A stretch of 64,000 bases of DNA from Roseobacter litoralis Och 149 (lineage in GTDB: Bacteria; Pseudomonadota; Alphaproteobacteria; Rhodobacterales; Rhodobacteraceae). Both the position numbers and the translations under genes were made by a program. Below, in pieces: positions 51,990-60,744 of this stretch; position 1 is the first letter of the stretch; each line of letters begins with the position of its first letter. Below the pieces are notes generated by a model. The model was given only the letters and a program-made list of their open reading frames with translations. It did no database searches and was not told the origin of the DNA. The DNA lies in assembly GCF_000154785.2 (NCBI RefSeq), contig NC_015730.1, positions 1,054,001 to 1,118,000 of the forward strand, given 5' to 3'.

Positions 51990-52157
51990 TCAGGTTTTGA
52001 CCCGAAACGGTCGACCGCGGAGCAACTGCTTGATACGGCGCACCAATTTTTCAAAGTTTATCAGTTTGATCTGCACCTGCACGGGTTTCGGTGTGAACTC
52101 TGGATCCCACCGCCCCAAACGCAGCCGTAACAGTGTGTATTCGTCGTAGGAGTACAT
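51990..52157 (-). CDS. Small basic protein, 55 residues
   Basis: The frame encodes MYSYDEYTLLRLRLGRWDPE and continues to RGRPFRVKT, rich in Arg, Leu and Lys, with no membrane helix. AAAGGGCG lies a few bases before the ATG. It ends exactly where yqeY ends on the other strand. Codon choice is like the neighbours (GC at third positions), which argues for a real gene, but I recognise no family and it is very short. Confidence 0.5.
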   Translation of the reverse strand: MYSYDEYTLLRLRLGRWDPEFTPKPVQVQIKLINFEKLVRRIKQLLRGRPFRVKT

Positions 52158-52257
52158 AAGCGCCCTTTCTCTTTTTCACTGTTGTCGCACAAGCCTGCTG
52201 ACAGCACGTTGTCAGCAGGGAGTGATAAGGTGTCAGCAGTGACGAGAGGGGTGCACC

Positions 52258-52977
52258 ATGGCCAGATCTGACCGCCTGTTCGAAATTATCCAGCTTTTGC
52301 GGGCAGCCCCGCGCCCGTTGACAGCGGATGCGCTGGCGGTGCGTCTGGAGGTGTCCAAGCGAACGGTCTATCGTGACATAGCGACCTTGCAGGCACGCCA
52401 GACGCCCATCGATGGCGCACCGGGTATCGGGTACATGATGCGTGCGGGGTATGACTTGCCGCCGCTGAATTTTGATGCCGATGAAATCGACGCGCTGCGG
52501 GTGGGGCTGGCGATGCTGGTGCGCACCGGGGACAGTGGGCTTGAGGCGGCGGCCAAGAGTATTCACCAGAAGGTTGATGCGCTGCACGGTCCTGCCGACT
52601 GGCTGCAGGTGTCCCCGTGGGGCGCACCGCGCGATGATCCGTCAAAGGGGTGCGTGTCGATTGCGTCACTGCGATCTGCCATCCGTGATGCGAGAAAGCT
52701 CAAACTCACCTATCGCAGTGGTGAGGGCACGGACACAATACGCGTTATCCGCCCACTTGCGCTGATCTATCATCTGGAATGCGTGATGGTCGCAGGGTGG
52801 TGTGAGTTACGCACCGGCTTCCGTCATTTTCGGACAGATCGCATCTATGAATGTACTGTTCTTGAGGATCGCTTTGCGGAACAGTCGGGTTTGCTGCGCC
52901 ATCTCTGGGGCGAAGAAAACCAGTGGGGCGGACCCAGAGCGTCTGACGAGATGCCAAAAACATCGCATATCCCCTAA
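52258..52977 (+). CDS. YafY-like HTH/WYL-domain transcriptional regulator
   Basis: A 239-residue regulator: N-terminal winged HTH (LFEIIQLLRAAPRPLTADAL, then LEVSKRTVYRDIATLQA) and a WYL-type domain (residues ~145-205, with LTYRSGEGTDTIRVIRPLAL and VMVAGWCELRTGFRHFRTDR). WYL domains sense ligands or single-stranded nucleic acid. The last ~14 residues (from RASDEMPK on) are encoded by the dispersed repeat, so the natural C-terminus was probably replaced when the repeat arrived. It has an in-frame ATG start at 52258. Confidence 0.88.
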   Translation: MARSDRLFEIIQLLRAAPRPLTADALAVRLEVSKRTVYRDIATLQARQTPIDGAPGIGYMMRAGYDLPPLNFDADEIDALRVGLAMLVRTGDSGLEAAAKSIHQKVDALHGPADWLQVSPWGAPRDDPSKGCVSIASLRSAIRDARKLKLTYRSGEGTDTIRVIRPLALIYHLECVMVAGWCELRTGFRHFRTDRIYECTVLEDRFAEQSGLLRHLWGEENQWGGPRASDEMPKTSHIP

Positions 52978-53040
52978 CGCGTTGAAATTATTGATTTCAG
53001 GCGGCGGTGGATTAGTCAGGTTTTTCCGGATGACGCTTTA
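52935..53040 (+). repeat. Dispersed ~100-bp semi-palindromic repeat, copy C
   Basis: It begins AGAGCGTCTGACGAGATGCC, contains CTAACGCGTTGAAA (near 52973-52986) and TGATTTCAGGCGGCGGTGG, and ends GTCAGGTTTTTCC...GACGCTTTA. Its left part encodes the end of the WYL regulator, and its right end, read on the minus strand as TAAAGCGTC, supplies the TAA stop of the DUF2244 gene. Same block order as copies A and B. Confidence 0.85.
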
Positions 53041-53520
53041 GCGCCGCCACGCGCGTTGCAGCTCATCATAGAGCGCGACACGCTCTTCTTCGCTGAGGAA
53101 GGCGCCGATTTCCACCTCGCGTCCCATGCCTTTGAGGGTCACGTAATGCGGGATCGGTCCGTCCTTTTCGTATTTGGTGATGGTGGTCCAATAGCGGTTG
53201 CAATCCCACTCCCGCGTGGCGCCTGTGGGCTCCGTTCGGATCAGATGTGCCTCCTCGTCATTGAGGGTCAGAACCTCAACGATATTGCGGGCTTTTCGGT
53301 TGCGTTGCAGGGCATGATATATGCCCCAGACAGCCAATAAAACAAAGGGCAGGAGGCCCCATAGCACAGGCGAGCCGAGCATCGTCACCACGGGGATCAG
53401 GATCATTGCGAAAGTGGCCATCACAAAGGCGGCCATCCCCTGCGGGGGCAGCGAATTATGCGGCCACAGACGCAACGTCTGCGGGGTCTCGTCGGGCTGT
53501 GAAATCCATTGATAGGGCAT
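53038..53520 (-). CDS. DUF2244 family membrane protein
   Basis: A 160-residue protein with two central helices (residues ~30-46 and ~50-70) and a C-terminal domain with RTEPTGATREWDCNRYWTTI and EVEIGAFLSEEERVALYDEL, typical of DUF2244. These genes often sit near cytochrome oxidase genes in alphaproteobacteria, as here with ctaD 320 bp upstream. The function is unknown. Confidence 0.88.
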   Translation of the reverse strand: MPYQWISQPDETPQTLRLWPHNSLPPQGMAAFVMATFAMILIPVVTMLGSPVLWGLLPFVLLAVWGIYHALQRNRKARNIVEVLTLNDEEAHLIRTEPTGATREWDCNRYWTTITKYEKDGPIPHYVTLKGMGREVEIGAFLSEEERVALYDELQRAWRR

Positions 53521-53839
53521 GATGGGACGTCAGTCTGGTTGCGGGTGAGATAACCGGGGGTGTTGCTATATCGATGTTTACCGCAGGGGCGGGGCGCGGC
53601 GCAATGCGGCACGCAGACCACAGGGGTGCGACGTGGTTTTTCGCTGATGGCGCGGGCGTCTCTTGAGGCCGTCACATCAGCAAAATGGTCTGTCGGTATG
53701 ACGTCGGTGTCACGTCGGTATTGCGTCGGAGCCTGCGGGGTAGGTCGGGGCGATGTGTCAGTGGTAAACTGCGGGTGACCCGGAATGTGAAAAAGCCCCG
53801 GCGGTGCGGGGCTTTTCCTGGAAGTTTCTGACGTGTGCC
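53521..53839. other. 319-bp region between ctaD and DUF2244
   Basis: It holds the ctaD terminator (53791-53816) next to the ctaD stop and, presumably, the promoter of the DUF2244 gene. A cluster of GTCGG/CGTCGG motifs lies at about 53695-53735. A frame at + 53560-53778 lacks a ribosome binding site and any recognisable protein, so no gene is called. Confidence 0.5.
53791..53816 (-). terminator. ctaD: Intrinsic terminator after ctaD
   Basis: AAAAGCCCCG (53791-53800) and CGGGGCTTTT (53807-53816) form a perfect 10-bp stem around a six-base loop, with A and T tracts on both sides, 24 bases past the ctaD stop. It could work in both directions. Confidence 0.93.
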
Positions 53840-55510
53840 TTAGTGGCTGTGCTGCTTGTCCCAGTCTTCCTGCTTTGGAAGCTGCTCGAACGTGTGCTCG
53901 GGCGGTGGGGAGGGCAGGGTCCATTCCAGCGTATCCGCGTATTCGTTCCACGGGTTCGCTTCGGTGCATTTGCGGCCCCACTTCAAGCTGTAGGCGATGA
54001 CGCCAAAGAAGAAGAGGAAGGAGGCAAAGGACAGGAACGCGCCCCAGCTTGACCACAGGTTCCAGTAGGCGAAGGCCTCAGGATAGTCGATGTAACGACG
54101 TGGCATGCCCTGACGACCCAGGAAGTGCTGCGGGAAGAAGGTCAGGTTTGCGCCGATGAACATCGTCCAGAAGTGCAGCTTGCCGGCCCATTCAGGATAC
54201 ATCTTGCCAGTCATCTTGGGGAAGTAGAAGTAAATCCCGGCGAAGATGGCGAAGACAGCCCCCAGCGACATCACGTAGTGGAAGTGTGCCACGACGTAGT
54301 AGGTGTCGTGGTAGTAGCGGTCCACGGCGGCCTGCGACAGCACGATGCCGGTCACACCGCCCACGGTGAAGAGGAAGAGAAAGCCAAAGGCCCAGAGCAT
54401 GGGTGTTTTGAATTCCACCGATCCGCCCCACATGGTCGCGATCCAGCTGAACACCTTGACCCCTGTGGGCACCGCAATGACCATCGTGGCCAGCATGAAG
54501 TAGGCCTGCTGGTTGAGGGACATGCCCACGGTGTACATGTGGTGCGCCCAGACGACGAAACCCAAGGCACCGATGGCGATGATCGCCCAGACCATCGGCA
54601 GGTAGCCGAAGATCGGTTTGCGCGCGAAGGTCGCGATCACATGGGAGATGATGCCAAAGCCGGGCAGGATGATGATGTAGACCTCTGGGTGGCCAAAGAA
54701 CCACAGGATGTGCTGGTACAGCACCGGGTCACCGCCGCCAGAGGGATCAAAGAAGGTAAAGCCGAAATTGCGATCCATCAGCAACATGGTGATCGCGCCC
54801 GCCAGAACCGGCAGGGACAACAGGATCAGCCAGCTTGTGACAAAGATCGACCAGCTGAACAGCGGCACTTTGAACAGGGTCATGCCGGGGGCACGCATGT
54901 TCAGGAATGTCGTGATCATGTTGATCGCACCAAGGATCGAGGAGGCGCCCGAGACGTGGACCGCGAAAATCGCGAGATCCATCGAATACCCGCCCTCGTT
55001 CGTGGACAGCGGTGGATAGAGTACCCAGCCAACGCCCGAACCGGCCTGATCATTACCACCCGGTGCAAGGACCGAGCAGATCGCCAAGGCGGTGCCTGCG
55101 ACATACATCCAGAAGGACAGGTTGTTCATCCGCGGGAAGGCCATATCCGGCGCGCCGATCTGCAACGGCATGAAATAGTTGCCAAATCCGCCGAAGAGCG
55201 CCGGAATGACCACAAAGAACATCATTAGAATACCGTGACCGGTGATCAAAACATTCCAAAGGTGTCCGTTGGGTGTACAGAGCGCATCGCTGGCGAACAT
55301 ACGCGCGCCTTCCATACACATGTACTGAACGCCCGGCTCCATCAGCTCGAGGCGCATGTAAACGGTAAAGGCTACTGATACGAACCCGACAAACGCGGAT
55401 GTGATCAGATAGAGAATACCAATGTCTTTGTGGTTGGTGGACATGAACCAGCGAGTGAAAAACCCGCGTTCGTCTTGATGGTCGTGCCCGTGAATGGCTG
55501 CGTCTGCCAT
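53840..55510 (-). CDS. ctaD: Cytochrome c oxidase subunit I (aa3 type)
   Basis: Catalytic heme-copper subunit of the terminal aa3 oxidase in the inner membrane. The 556 residues have twelve helices. [10 protein letters not shown] carries a heme a ligand, [17 protein letters not shown] holds the CuB His cross-linked to Tyr, [10 protein letters not shown] gives two more CuB ligands, and [15 protein letters not shown] supplies the heme a3 and heme a ligands. K- and D-channel residues ([14 protein letters not shown]) are present. GGAGG precedes the ATG. No other oxidase subunit genes are adjacent within the window. Confidence 0.98.
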   Translation of the reverse strand: MADAAIHGHDHQDERGFFTRWFMSTNHKDIGILYLITSAFVGFVSVAFTVYMRLELMEPGVQYMCMEGARMFASDALCTPNGHLWNVLITGHGILMMFFVVIPALFGGFGNYFMPLQIGAPDMAFPRMNNLSFWMYVAGTALAICSVLAPGGNDQAGSGVGWVLYPPLSTNEGGYSMDLAIFAVHVSGASSILGAINMITTFLNMRAPGMTLFKVPLFSWSIFVTSWLILLSLPVLAGAITMLLMDRNFGFTFFDPSGGGDPVLYQHILWFFGHPEVYIIILPGFGIISHVIATFARKPIFGYLPMVWAIIAIGALGFVVWAHHMYTVGMSLNQQAYFMLATMVIAVPTGVKVFSWIATMWGGSVEFKTPMLWAFGFLFLFTVGGVTGIVLSQAAVDRYYHDTYYVVAHFHYVMSLGAVFAIFAGIYFYFPKMTGKMYPEWAGKLHFWTMFIGANLTFFPQHFLGRQGMPRRYIDYPEAFAYWNLWSSWGAFLSFASFLFFFGVIAYSLKWGRKCTEANPWNEYADTLEWTLPSPPPEHTFEQLPKQEDWDKQHSH

Positions 55511-55825
55511 GCGGTGCCTCCTGATTGTGTGTTTGTCCAGGCCGGGGTTCCCGTTCCGACCATAGATTCACCTCGGTTTTAGAGTGTGTTGTGCCAAGGA
55601 GCAATGATCCTAATGCCGCACGTGTAAGATAAAATGAAAATTCCTGCGGCCACGCAAACGGATCGGGTCGTTATCCTTCGCATTTGCCTTAATACCGGTG
55701 GGTATTCGTGGCGATTCGACCCCGGCAGCCTTGGGTTTTAACGCAACCTTTACCCCCAAGGTGTCAATCTGATGCCCCGACCATGTCCGCGGTCAACAAG
55801 AGTATGGGTATAGAGGATGATCTCC
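55511..55825. other. Divergent 315-bp promoter region between ctaD and the PAS gene
   Basis: It should contain the ctaD promoter (minus) and the PAS gene promoter (plus). An inverted repeat CCTTGGG (about 55730) with CCCAAGG (about 55756) around an A/T-rich loop, and ACCGGTGGGTATTCG near 55695, are the only structures noted. I assign no regulator. Confidence 0.45.
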
Positions 55826-56332
55826 ATGGCACTGGCACAAATCCCCTGGCAGTATGAATCCTCCAGCGTGATCGATGCGGACAGCGTGACCTTCTTGCGC
55901 CAGATCGTGGCGCTGGTGCCGGGCATCATTTATGTGTTCAATCATGAGACCATGAGCAACGAATACTCCAACCGGAGCATCGCGGAATTGCTCGGGTATT
56001 CGCCGGAGGACATCAAGGCGATGGGCGATGATTTACTGCCAACCATCATACACGATGATGATTTCGATCGCATTGCCGGCAATGTGGCCGAAATGCAGGA
56101 CTTGGCCGATCATGAGCAAGCGGTTTGGGAGTATCGGGCAATCGCACGCGATGGTCATGAGGTCTGGCTGCGTTCGATTGAGACGGTTTTCACACGGGCG
56201 GCAGATGGGGGCGTGTTGCGCCACATCGGCATCGCGTTCGACATCACGGCAGAGAAAACAGCCGAAGCGAACTTGCACGAGGTGAATGCCGCGTTAAAGC
56301 AACAGCTCGTCGATGGCGCTGACAGTATATAG
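55826..56332 (+). CDS. Stand-alone PAS/PAC sensor domain protein
   Basis: A 168-residue protein made of one PAS domain with its PAC tail: VALVPGIIYVFNHETMSNEY, SIAELLGYSPEDIKAMGDDL, and WEYRAIARDGHEVWLRSIET, then GIAFDITAEKTAEANLHEVN, the start of a signalling helix. No kinase, GGDEF or HTH domain follows before the stop, so it must act through a partner or is truncated. GAGG lies ten bases before the ATG at 55826; an earlier ATG at 55817 is too close to it. Confidence 0.85.
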   Translation: MALAQIPWQYESSSVIDADSVTFLRQIVALVPGIIYVFNHETMSNEYSNRSIAELLGYSPEDIKAMGDDLLPTIIHDDDFDRIAGNVAEMQDLADHEQAVWEYRAIARDGHEVWLRSIETVFTRAADGGVLRHIGIAFDITAEKTAEANLHEVNAALKQQLVDGADSI

Positions 56333-56531
56333 GGTTTGCAGCGGGTGATCTGAGGGGGCGTTTGTCAGCGCGCGTGGTGTCGGGAGTTTTCCCTCATGCG
56401 CGGGCAGGGGTTTTGTCGCCCTTGGTCAGAGGGCGAAACCGGGTGATGTGGTACATATTCCGATGGGACGGTACCTCGGCGTGCGGCGCGGTGTCGGACA
56501 TGACGAAAGGGCAGCGTTTTAAGTGGCTGAA

Positions 56532-57224
56532 TTACGAATCGCGCCACTTCACCGGCTGCAGGGGGCCTGCGAAGACCTCACCGAATTCCTGCATAAGTGC
56601 GGTATCCAGATCGTTCATCGTCACAGGCAGCCCCAGATCCACAAGGCTTGTAACGCCATGCTCGGATATTCCGCAGGGCACGATCCCGTTGAAATGACTC
56701 AAATCGGGTTCGACGTTGATGGAAACCCCATGAAAGGAAATCCATTTGCGCAGCCGAATACCGATGGCGGCAATCTTGTCCTGTGCAATTGCGCCGTTCG
56801 CGGTTTTGGGTTTTTCCGGTCGCTCCACCCAGACGCCGACGCGGCCTTGCTTGATTTCCCCCGTCACGTTGAACTGTGAAAGTGTCGAAATCACCCATCT
56901 TTCCAGTTGCTCAACGAATGCGCGCACATCCCGCCCGCGCGCGCCGACATCAAGCAGGGTGTAGGCCACGCGTTGACCGGGTCCATGATACGTATACTGC
57001 CCGCCCCTTTTGGTTGCATGAACAGGAAAGCGGTCCGGGTCGATCAGGTCCGATTCCTTTGCACTGGTCCCCGCCGTGTAGAGCGGAGGATGCTCCACCA
57101 GCCAGATGCATTCCGCCGCCCGGCCCTGGGCAATATCTGTCGCCCGCGTTTCCATCCAACGCTCCGCCGTGCGAAAATCGGTCAGGCCCTCAGAGATGAT
57201 CCATTCCACCATACGCGCAGCCAT
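56532..57224 (-). CDS. lipB: Octanoyl-[acyl carrier protein]:protein N-octanoyltransferase
   Basis: Transfers octanoyl from ACP to lipoate-dependent enzymes as the first step of lipoate synthesis. The 230 residues include [36 protein letters not shown], the catalytic lysine in [18 protein letters not shown] and the catalytic cysteine in [17 protein letters not shown]. Starts at 57224 and 57212 are both possible and no strong ribosome binding site decides. Located beside tRNA-Leu and the integrated element. Confidence 0.95.
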   Translation of the reverse strand: MAARMVEWIISEGLTDFRTAERWMETRATDIAQGRAAECIWLVEHPPLYTAGTSAKESDLIDPDRFPVHATKRGGQYTYHGPGQRVAYTLLDVGARGRDVRAFVEQLERWVISTLSQFNVTGEIKQGRVGVWVERPEKPKTANGAIAQDKIAAIGIRLRKWISFHGVSINVEPDLSHFNGIVPCGISEHGVTSLVDLGLPVTMNDLDTALMQEFGEVFAGPLQPVKWRDS

Positions 57225-57353
57225 ACCGCAGCAGAGGCGGCGCGCAAAGGTCTGTCACGCAATCCCGTCTGTTCTCGTGGATTTTGGAAAAATGCAAAAA
57301 TCACTCTTCACAAGGCTACCTTGGCAGGCTAAAGACCGCTGACCATTTATCGT

Positions 57354-57439
57354 GCGGATGTGGCGGAATGGTAGACGCGCAGCGTTGAGGTCGCTGTGGG
57401 GTAACACCCGTGGAAGTTCGAGTCTTCTCATCCGCACCA
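57354..57439 (+). tRNA. tRNA-Leu (anticodon GAG), CCA encoded
   Basis: The 7-bp acceptor stem GCGGATG (57354-57360) pairs with CATCCGC (57429-57435), followed by A and CCA. The anticodon stem CAGCG/CGCTG encloses the loop TTGAGGT, giving anticodon GAG. A long variable arm (TGGGGTAACACCCG) marks the class II leucine type, and the T arm carries TTCGAGT. Its 3' end borders the integrated element and is the likely attachment site. Confidence 0.97.
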
Positions 57440-58043
57440 TTTTCAAAAACTGGTCATTGATATGGCTTAAGGCCTTGAATGGTAAGGTAGTTTTTGGTGT
57501 TCTAAGTCCGTCTTTTCGATAATACTGAACGCGATCTGCTAAGGCCAGTTTTAGGACTGTTCTGCGCAAGGAAAGATCGCCTGTAGCCCATATTTTCCAA
57601 GGGCTTGCGAGGAATTTGAGGGAGAGTTCTAACATTTCTTCCAGGCCCTTGCTTGGCGCAGCAATTTGCGTGCGTCTTTTGCTCAAAATCTGCTTCTCGG
57701 TATCAAGCTTGGTGATGCGCGCTTCAAAAGCCGCAATCACGCGAGGGGCGCTCGCCTGGACGATGTTGTCCAGCAGCGCGTCGACTTCTTTATCGATTGC
57801 AGCAATTTGCTTTACCAGAGCGCGGTCTGCCTGTTTGGCCTGCTCGGTACGTTGACTCCACGCATCACGAAACATTGCTGTTGCGACCTGAACAAGCTTG
57901 TCTGTGGGCACTAGGCGGCGCAGAAAGCCTTCGAACGCAGTTTCTACTTTGTCCCGTGGCAGAGACTTGCCATAGCTGTCACATCCTCTGGTGTGACAAA
58001 GATAGTAGGGGTACCATCGAATCTGCATATACATTTCCGGCAT
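57440..58043 (-). pseudogene. C-terminal remnant of a large serine site-specific recombinase
   Basis: The visible frame starts MPEMYMQIRWYPYYLCHTRG with CDSYGKSLPRDKVE after it, the zinc-ribbon end of large serine recombinases, followed by a coiled coil (residues ~60-130) and the end LRTPKTTLPFKALSHIND. The N-terminal catalytic resolvase domain is missing, and the first cysteine pair of the ribbon is not present. The frame does not stop at the tRNA: it continues antisense through tRNA-Leu (from about residue 202) to 57255, so the fusion point marks the attachment junction. It begins nine bases after the coupling protein gene's stop. Probably non-functional. Confidence 0.82.
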
Positions 58044-58052
58044 GTTTCTTTC

Positions 58053-59684
58053 TCATGGTCGGTATCCTTTCACGTAAGACCATTGGCCACTGTCACGGTA
58101 TTGCGGCCAGTCGGCATATTGGGGTGGAACGGGTTCGGTGATGATTTTGCGGTGTCGCTGGCCTAGCCATGTCGCAATTTCGACTGTGCCGGGCTTGGCG
58201 TGAAAAGGGTCGCCAAGGTATTTCCCGGCGAGGTCTCGACAAGTCCAGTATTTCGGAATCTGCGCGTAGAAGGGACGTTCGAGAACACCGGGCATAAAGA
58301 CGTAGGCGCGGTCATTTTTTTCGTTGATGACCTCGTCAACGGAGCGCAGTTCTCTCGCCATTTTTTGCTGATGATTTATGAGCTGATCTTGATGTGCCGC
58401 TGTCATCGCCGCGTTGATGGGGTCGGCATAATGGAGTACCATGTCGAGCATGGCTTTTGACTTTGCCGCGCGGGCGCGTGTCTGCGTCGTGATATCATCA
58501 AAACTGAGTGTAATCTTGCCAAGTTGTCGACTGATCAACGCTGCTTGCTGAGTGGAGCGTGTTCCCATGTAAATGGCGGTGCCGCATGAATTTGGAATGA
58601 CTTCGCTTGCGCCACGTTTCAGGTTTTCGAGTTGGCGCGTGGACTGCACCACATAGGCGGTGCGTATACCAAACCCCGCCGAAATCGTGGCCAAGGTTTC
58701 CGCCAGTGGCCACGCGCCGATATTGCCAATTTCATTGAGGCACCAAAACTGCGGGCGGGCCGTCGGTGCGCGCCGCTTGAAGACCAAAGCGCAAGTATAG
58801 AGCGCACGAATTACAGGCCCGCTGACCTCTGCATATTCCAGGTCTTCCATGATGCTGACCATTGCAGGTGGGCTGTTTTCGCGTGTCAGGTCAGAAAAAC
58901 AAAAGTCAAATGGCGGCGATAATGCATCCCGCATTTGGCTGTCCATGAGACAAGTATAGCTGCGTGCAATTTCGTTTTTGATGCCCGCAAACCCGCCCGC
59001 ATCAGAGTTGCCCTCGCGCAGTTTTCTGAGGTCAGTCGCAATCTCGCGAATTTCGGGTTCTGGCTGTATGGAGATTTCATACTCCATGTCCAGCCACTCT
59101 TCTGTGGCCGTTCCGAGTCCTGCGACTTTGTCCGCTATCTCAGGTAAAGTGACATTGCCATTCTTGCGAACCAGAGAGATGCTTACAGCGGCATTTAACT
59201 TTTGCGCCATGCCTTCAAAGTATGCTGCCTTGGGATCAGTGTAAGGTATCCAGCTTGCTGAACTAAGAAGCGCGTCTGCTACGAGTGTCGGCGAACTGGC
59301 CATTAAGTGTGACAAAGGATTTATGTGATGCGACGGCTGATCACGTTTGCGGCGGGGATTGAACGTATAAATCCTGCCCCCCTGCGTGACTTGTAGGCTC
59401 GCAATGGGGCTGTCCTGACCTTTCCAATCCATATTTATGATGTTGTGCGAGCCGTTCTTGTCACCGATTGCCCCGTCAACAAGCCATCTTGTAATGAGGT
59501 TTCCTTTGCCCGATCTCGCGCCGCCACACAGCAAAATTGCTGATTGCTGATCACTTCGGCATACGCGCCCAGCTTCATCAATGCCGACAAATGCGCCGTT
59601 CGAGCGGTTTAACCCCGCTTTTCGGCGCATGCGCGCATCACAAAAACCCGCCGACCCATGTCGGTGGCTCTCCATGTCTATCAT
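58053..59684 (-). CDS. VirD4/TraG-like type IV coupling ATPase without N-terminal membrane domain
   Basis: A 543-residue P-loop ATPase. Walker A is LLCGGARSGKGNLITRWLVD, the Walker B position reads FWCLNEIGNIGAWPL (Asn where Asp is usual), and a motif III-like YVVQSTRQLENLKRGASEVI follows. The N-terminus MIDMESHRHGSAGFCDARMR aligns with the cytosolic start of VirD4, so the two usual transmembrane helices are absent. A large all-alpha-like insertion lies between Walker A and B. It follows five small membrane-protein genes on the same strand. It could load DNA or protein onto a secretion system, but no relaxase is nearby. In-frame starts at 59675 and 59630 are possible. Confidence 0.82.
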   Translation of the reverse strand: MIDMESHRHGSAGFCDARMRRKAGLNRSNGAFVGIDEAGRVCRSDQQSAILLCGGARSGKGNLITRWLVDGAIGDKNGSHNIINMDWKGQDSPIASLQVTQGGRIYTFNPRRKRDQPSHHINPLSHLMASSPTLVADALLSSASWIPYTDPKAAYFEGMAQKLNAAVSISLVRKNGNVTLPEIADKVAGLGTATEEWLDMEYEISIQPEPEIREIATDLRKLREGNSDAGGFAGIKNEIARSYTCLMDSQMRDALSPPFDFCFSDLTRENSPPAMVSIMEDLEYAEVSGPVIRALYTCALVFKRRAPTARPQFWCLNEIGNIGAWPLAETLATISAGFGIRTAYVVQSTRQLENLKRGASEVIPNSCGTAIYMGTRSTQQAALISRQLGKITLSFDDITTQTRARAAKSKAMLDMVLHYADPINAAMTAAHQDQLINHQQKMARELRSVDEVINEKNDRAYVFMPGVLERPFYAQIPKYWTCRDLAGKYLGDPFHAKPGTVEIATWLGQRHRKIITEPVPPQYADWPQYRDSGQWSYVKGYRP

Positions 59685-59783
59685 TTGAATTCTTTTTGCG
59701 TTTTGTCCCGATGTTTGGGAGAAGGCGCTGGGGTTGGTGTTGGCGCACCGCTCCCAGCCAAACTATTGGTTGATATCTTGGGC

Positions 59784-59809
59784 GATCTCGCGAGAAATCT
59801 TGCGAGATC
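59784..59809. promoter_or_regulatory. Long near-perfect hairpin between the small-protein operon and the coupling ATPase gene
   Basis: GATCTCGCGAGA (59784-59795) and TCTTGCGAGATC (59798-59809) form a 12-bp stem with one mismatch, extended by GC on both sides, around AA. On the plus strand a T-rich tract follows; on the minus strand, the direction of the genes, it does not. It could be an mRNA processing or attenuation element, or a protein/nicking site. Confidence 0.55.
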
Positions 59810-59822
59810 GCTTTCTTATTTT

Positions 59823-60020
59823 CTAGATCGACTGCTTGCCAACAAAGGCACCGTAAAAGCCACCCAGCGAGCACAATGCAAACAAGGCAATCCCTGCCTG
59901 CGCCGCACCGCCGCCGCTGTAATTTCCAAGTGCCAAGAGAGTAAGATAGCCAAAGCCCAGACCGCCGAAGAACAAACCGACGCGCTCAAGAGCGGAGTGA
60001 TGTTTTGTCATTTTTTCCAT
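59823..60020 (-). CDS. Small membrane protein 1 of the element (65 residues)
   Basis: Begins MEKMTKHHSALERVGLFFGG and has two hydrophobic, Gly-rich helices (residues ~14-32 and ~38-60) separated by NYSGGGAAQ. AAAGGAAAAATT before the ATG at 60020 is a good ribosome binding site; the upstream extension to 60074 is not needed. It lies 25 bp after the next upstream gene in the same direction. No family recognised. Confidence 0.72.
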   Translation of the reverse strand: MEKMTKHHSALERVGLFFGGLGFGYLTLLALGNYSGGGAAQAGIALFALCSLGGFYGAFVGKQSI

Positions 60021-60045
60021 AATTTTTCCTTTGTGATAGTAGGGG

Positions 60046-60237
60046 TTAAACTTCGTCGAAGCCAAAGAGGCCACGAAAAATGCCGCCTAATGCGACCAGT
60101 CCAACGACGAAGGAAATTGCAATATTCCATTCGAAGTTGCCATATTTTGCGATCATGAATGCGACAACAAGGCCGACGGTGCCAAGGCCAAAGTTGTTGA
60201 AACGCTCGTTTGCAGTTAAGTGTTTTCTACCTCTCAT
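60046..60237 (-). CDS. Small membrane protein 2 of the element (63 residues)
   Basis: Begins MRGRKHLTANERFNNFGLGT and has two helices (residues ~17-30 and ~38-56) with KYGNFEWN between them and GIFRGLFGFDEV at the end. CAAGGAAAG before the ATG at 60237 sets the start. It resembles protein 1 in plan: a charged N-terminus with (L/N)ER, then two short helices. They may be distant relatives. Confidence 0.72.
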   Translation of the reverse strand: MRGRKHLTANERFNNFGLGTVGLVVAFMIAKYGNFEWNIAISFVVGLVALGGIFRGLFGFDEV

Positions 60238-60251
60238 GAACTTTCCTTGCT

Positions 60252-60380
60252 CTATTGAAGCCAGGCTGGTACGTGGCCGAAAAGGGCAGCCACAATGAAG
60301 CCAAGCATGATGACAATGGCGATCCCCGTTCCATAATCTGGCCCCCTTTTTCTGACGGTTATCTTCGCAAATCGTGCCAT
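60252..60380 (-). CDS. Small membrane protein 3 of the element (42 residues)
   Basis: Encodes MARFAKITVRKRGPDYGTGI and one hydrophobic helix (AIVIMLGFIVAALFGHVPAW), ending LQ. AAGGAAAAT lies seven bases before the ATG at 60380. Gaps of 32 bp upstream and 14 bp downstream fit an operon. A basic N-terminus followed by one helix suggests an N-in inner-membrane peptide. Confidence 0.65.
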   Translation of the reverse strand: MARFAKITVRKRGPDYGTGIAIVIMLGFIVAALFGHVPAWLQ

Positions 60381-60412
60381 GATATTTTCCTTTCATGGTT
60401 TCGAGTAACAGC

Positions 60413-60700
60413 TCACATGAGCCTTCGTGCCGTAAACGCTGTCAGGCTTGTAAACCCGATGAGAAGCGCAAGACGGATGAGTGTAAAAGCAAGTGGCAAG
60501 GTCCCGATGCGGATGCACCATGCCAGCCAGAACGCGGTGTTGTGATCGTATTGGCTCGTCAGGGATTGCCAGACAGTCGGCTCAATAGCTGGCCAGATCG
60601 AAGGGCCGACAAAGACTGCGCCGAAGAGTGCCGAAAGGGTGGCAAGAGGGTTAAAGGCAGCGGACAGCCCTGAGCTTCCGCGTTGAGGAGATTGATGCAT
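60413..60700 (-). CDS. Small membrane protein 4 of the element (95 residues)
   Basis: Begins MHQSPQRGSSGLSAAFNPLA; hydrophobic helices at ~17-35 and ~55-90 (TAFWLAWCIRIGTLPLAFTL). GAGGGG precedes the ATG with good spacing. It could be two or three helices. No pilin or VirB2/VirB3 signature is evident. Confidence 0.7.
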   Translation of the reverse strand: MHQSPQRGSSGLSAAFNPLATLSALFGAVFVGPSIWPAIEPTVWQSLTSQYDHNTAFWLAWCIRIGTLPLAFTLIRLALLIGFTSLTAFTARRLM

Positions 60701-60744
60701 GACGACCCCTCAGTTTGAAGCTGCGAGCATCGCAATGGATGCGC

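Noticed and set aside
53560..53778. 72-codon plus-strand frame between DUF2244 and ctaD.
   Set aside because: No ribosome binding site, odd composition and no recognisable protein; it overlaps the regulatory and terminator region.
54125..55228. 367-codon plus-strand frame rich in His, Asp and Arg.
   Set aside because: It is exactly antisense to ctaD, whose heme-copper motifs are unmistakable.
56333..56531. Convergent gap between the PAS gene and lipB, checked for the dispersed repeat.
   Set aside because: None of the repeat blocks is present, so the repeat is not in every convergent gap.
57255..57440. Continuation of the recombinase frame up to 57255.
   Set aside because: From about 57440 the frame is the antisense of tRNA-Leu and then non-coding sequence, so these ~60 residues are not part of the recombinase.
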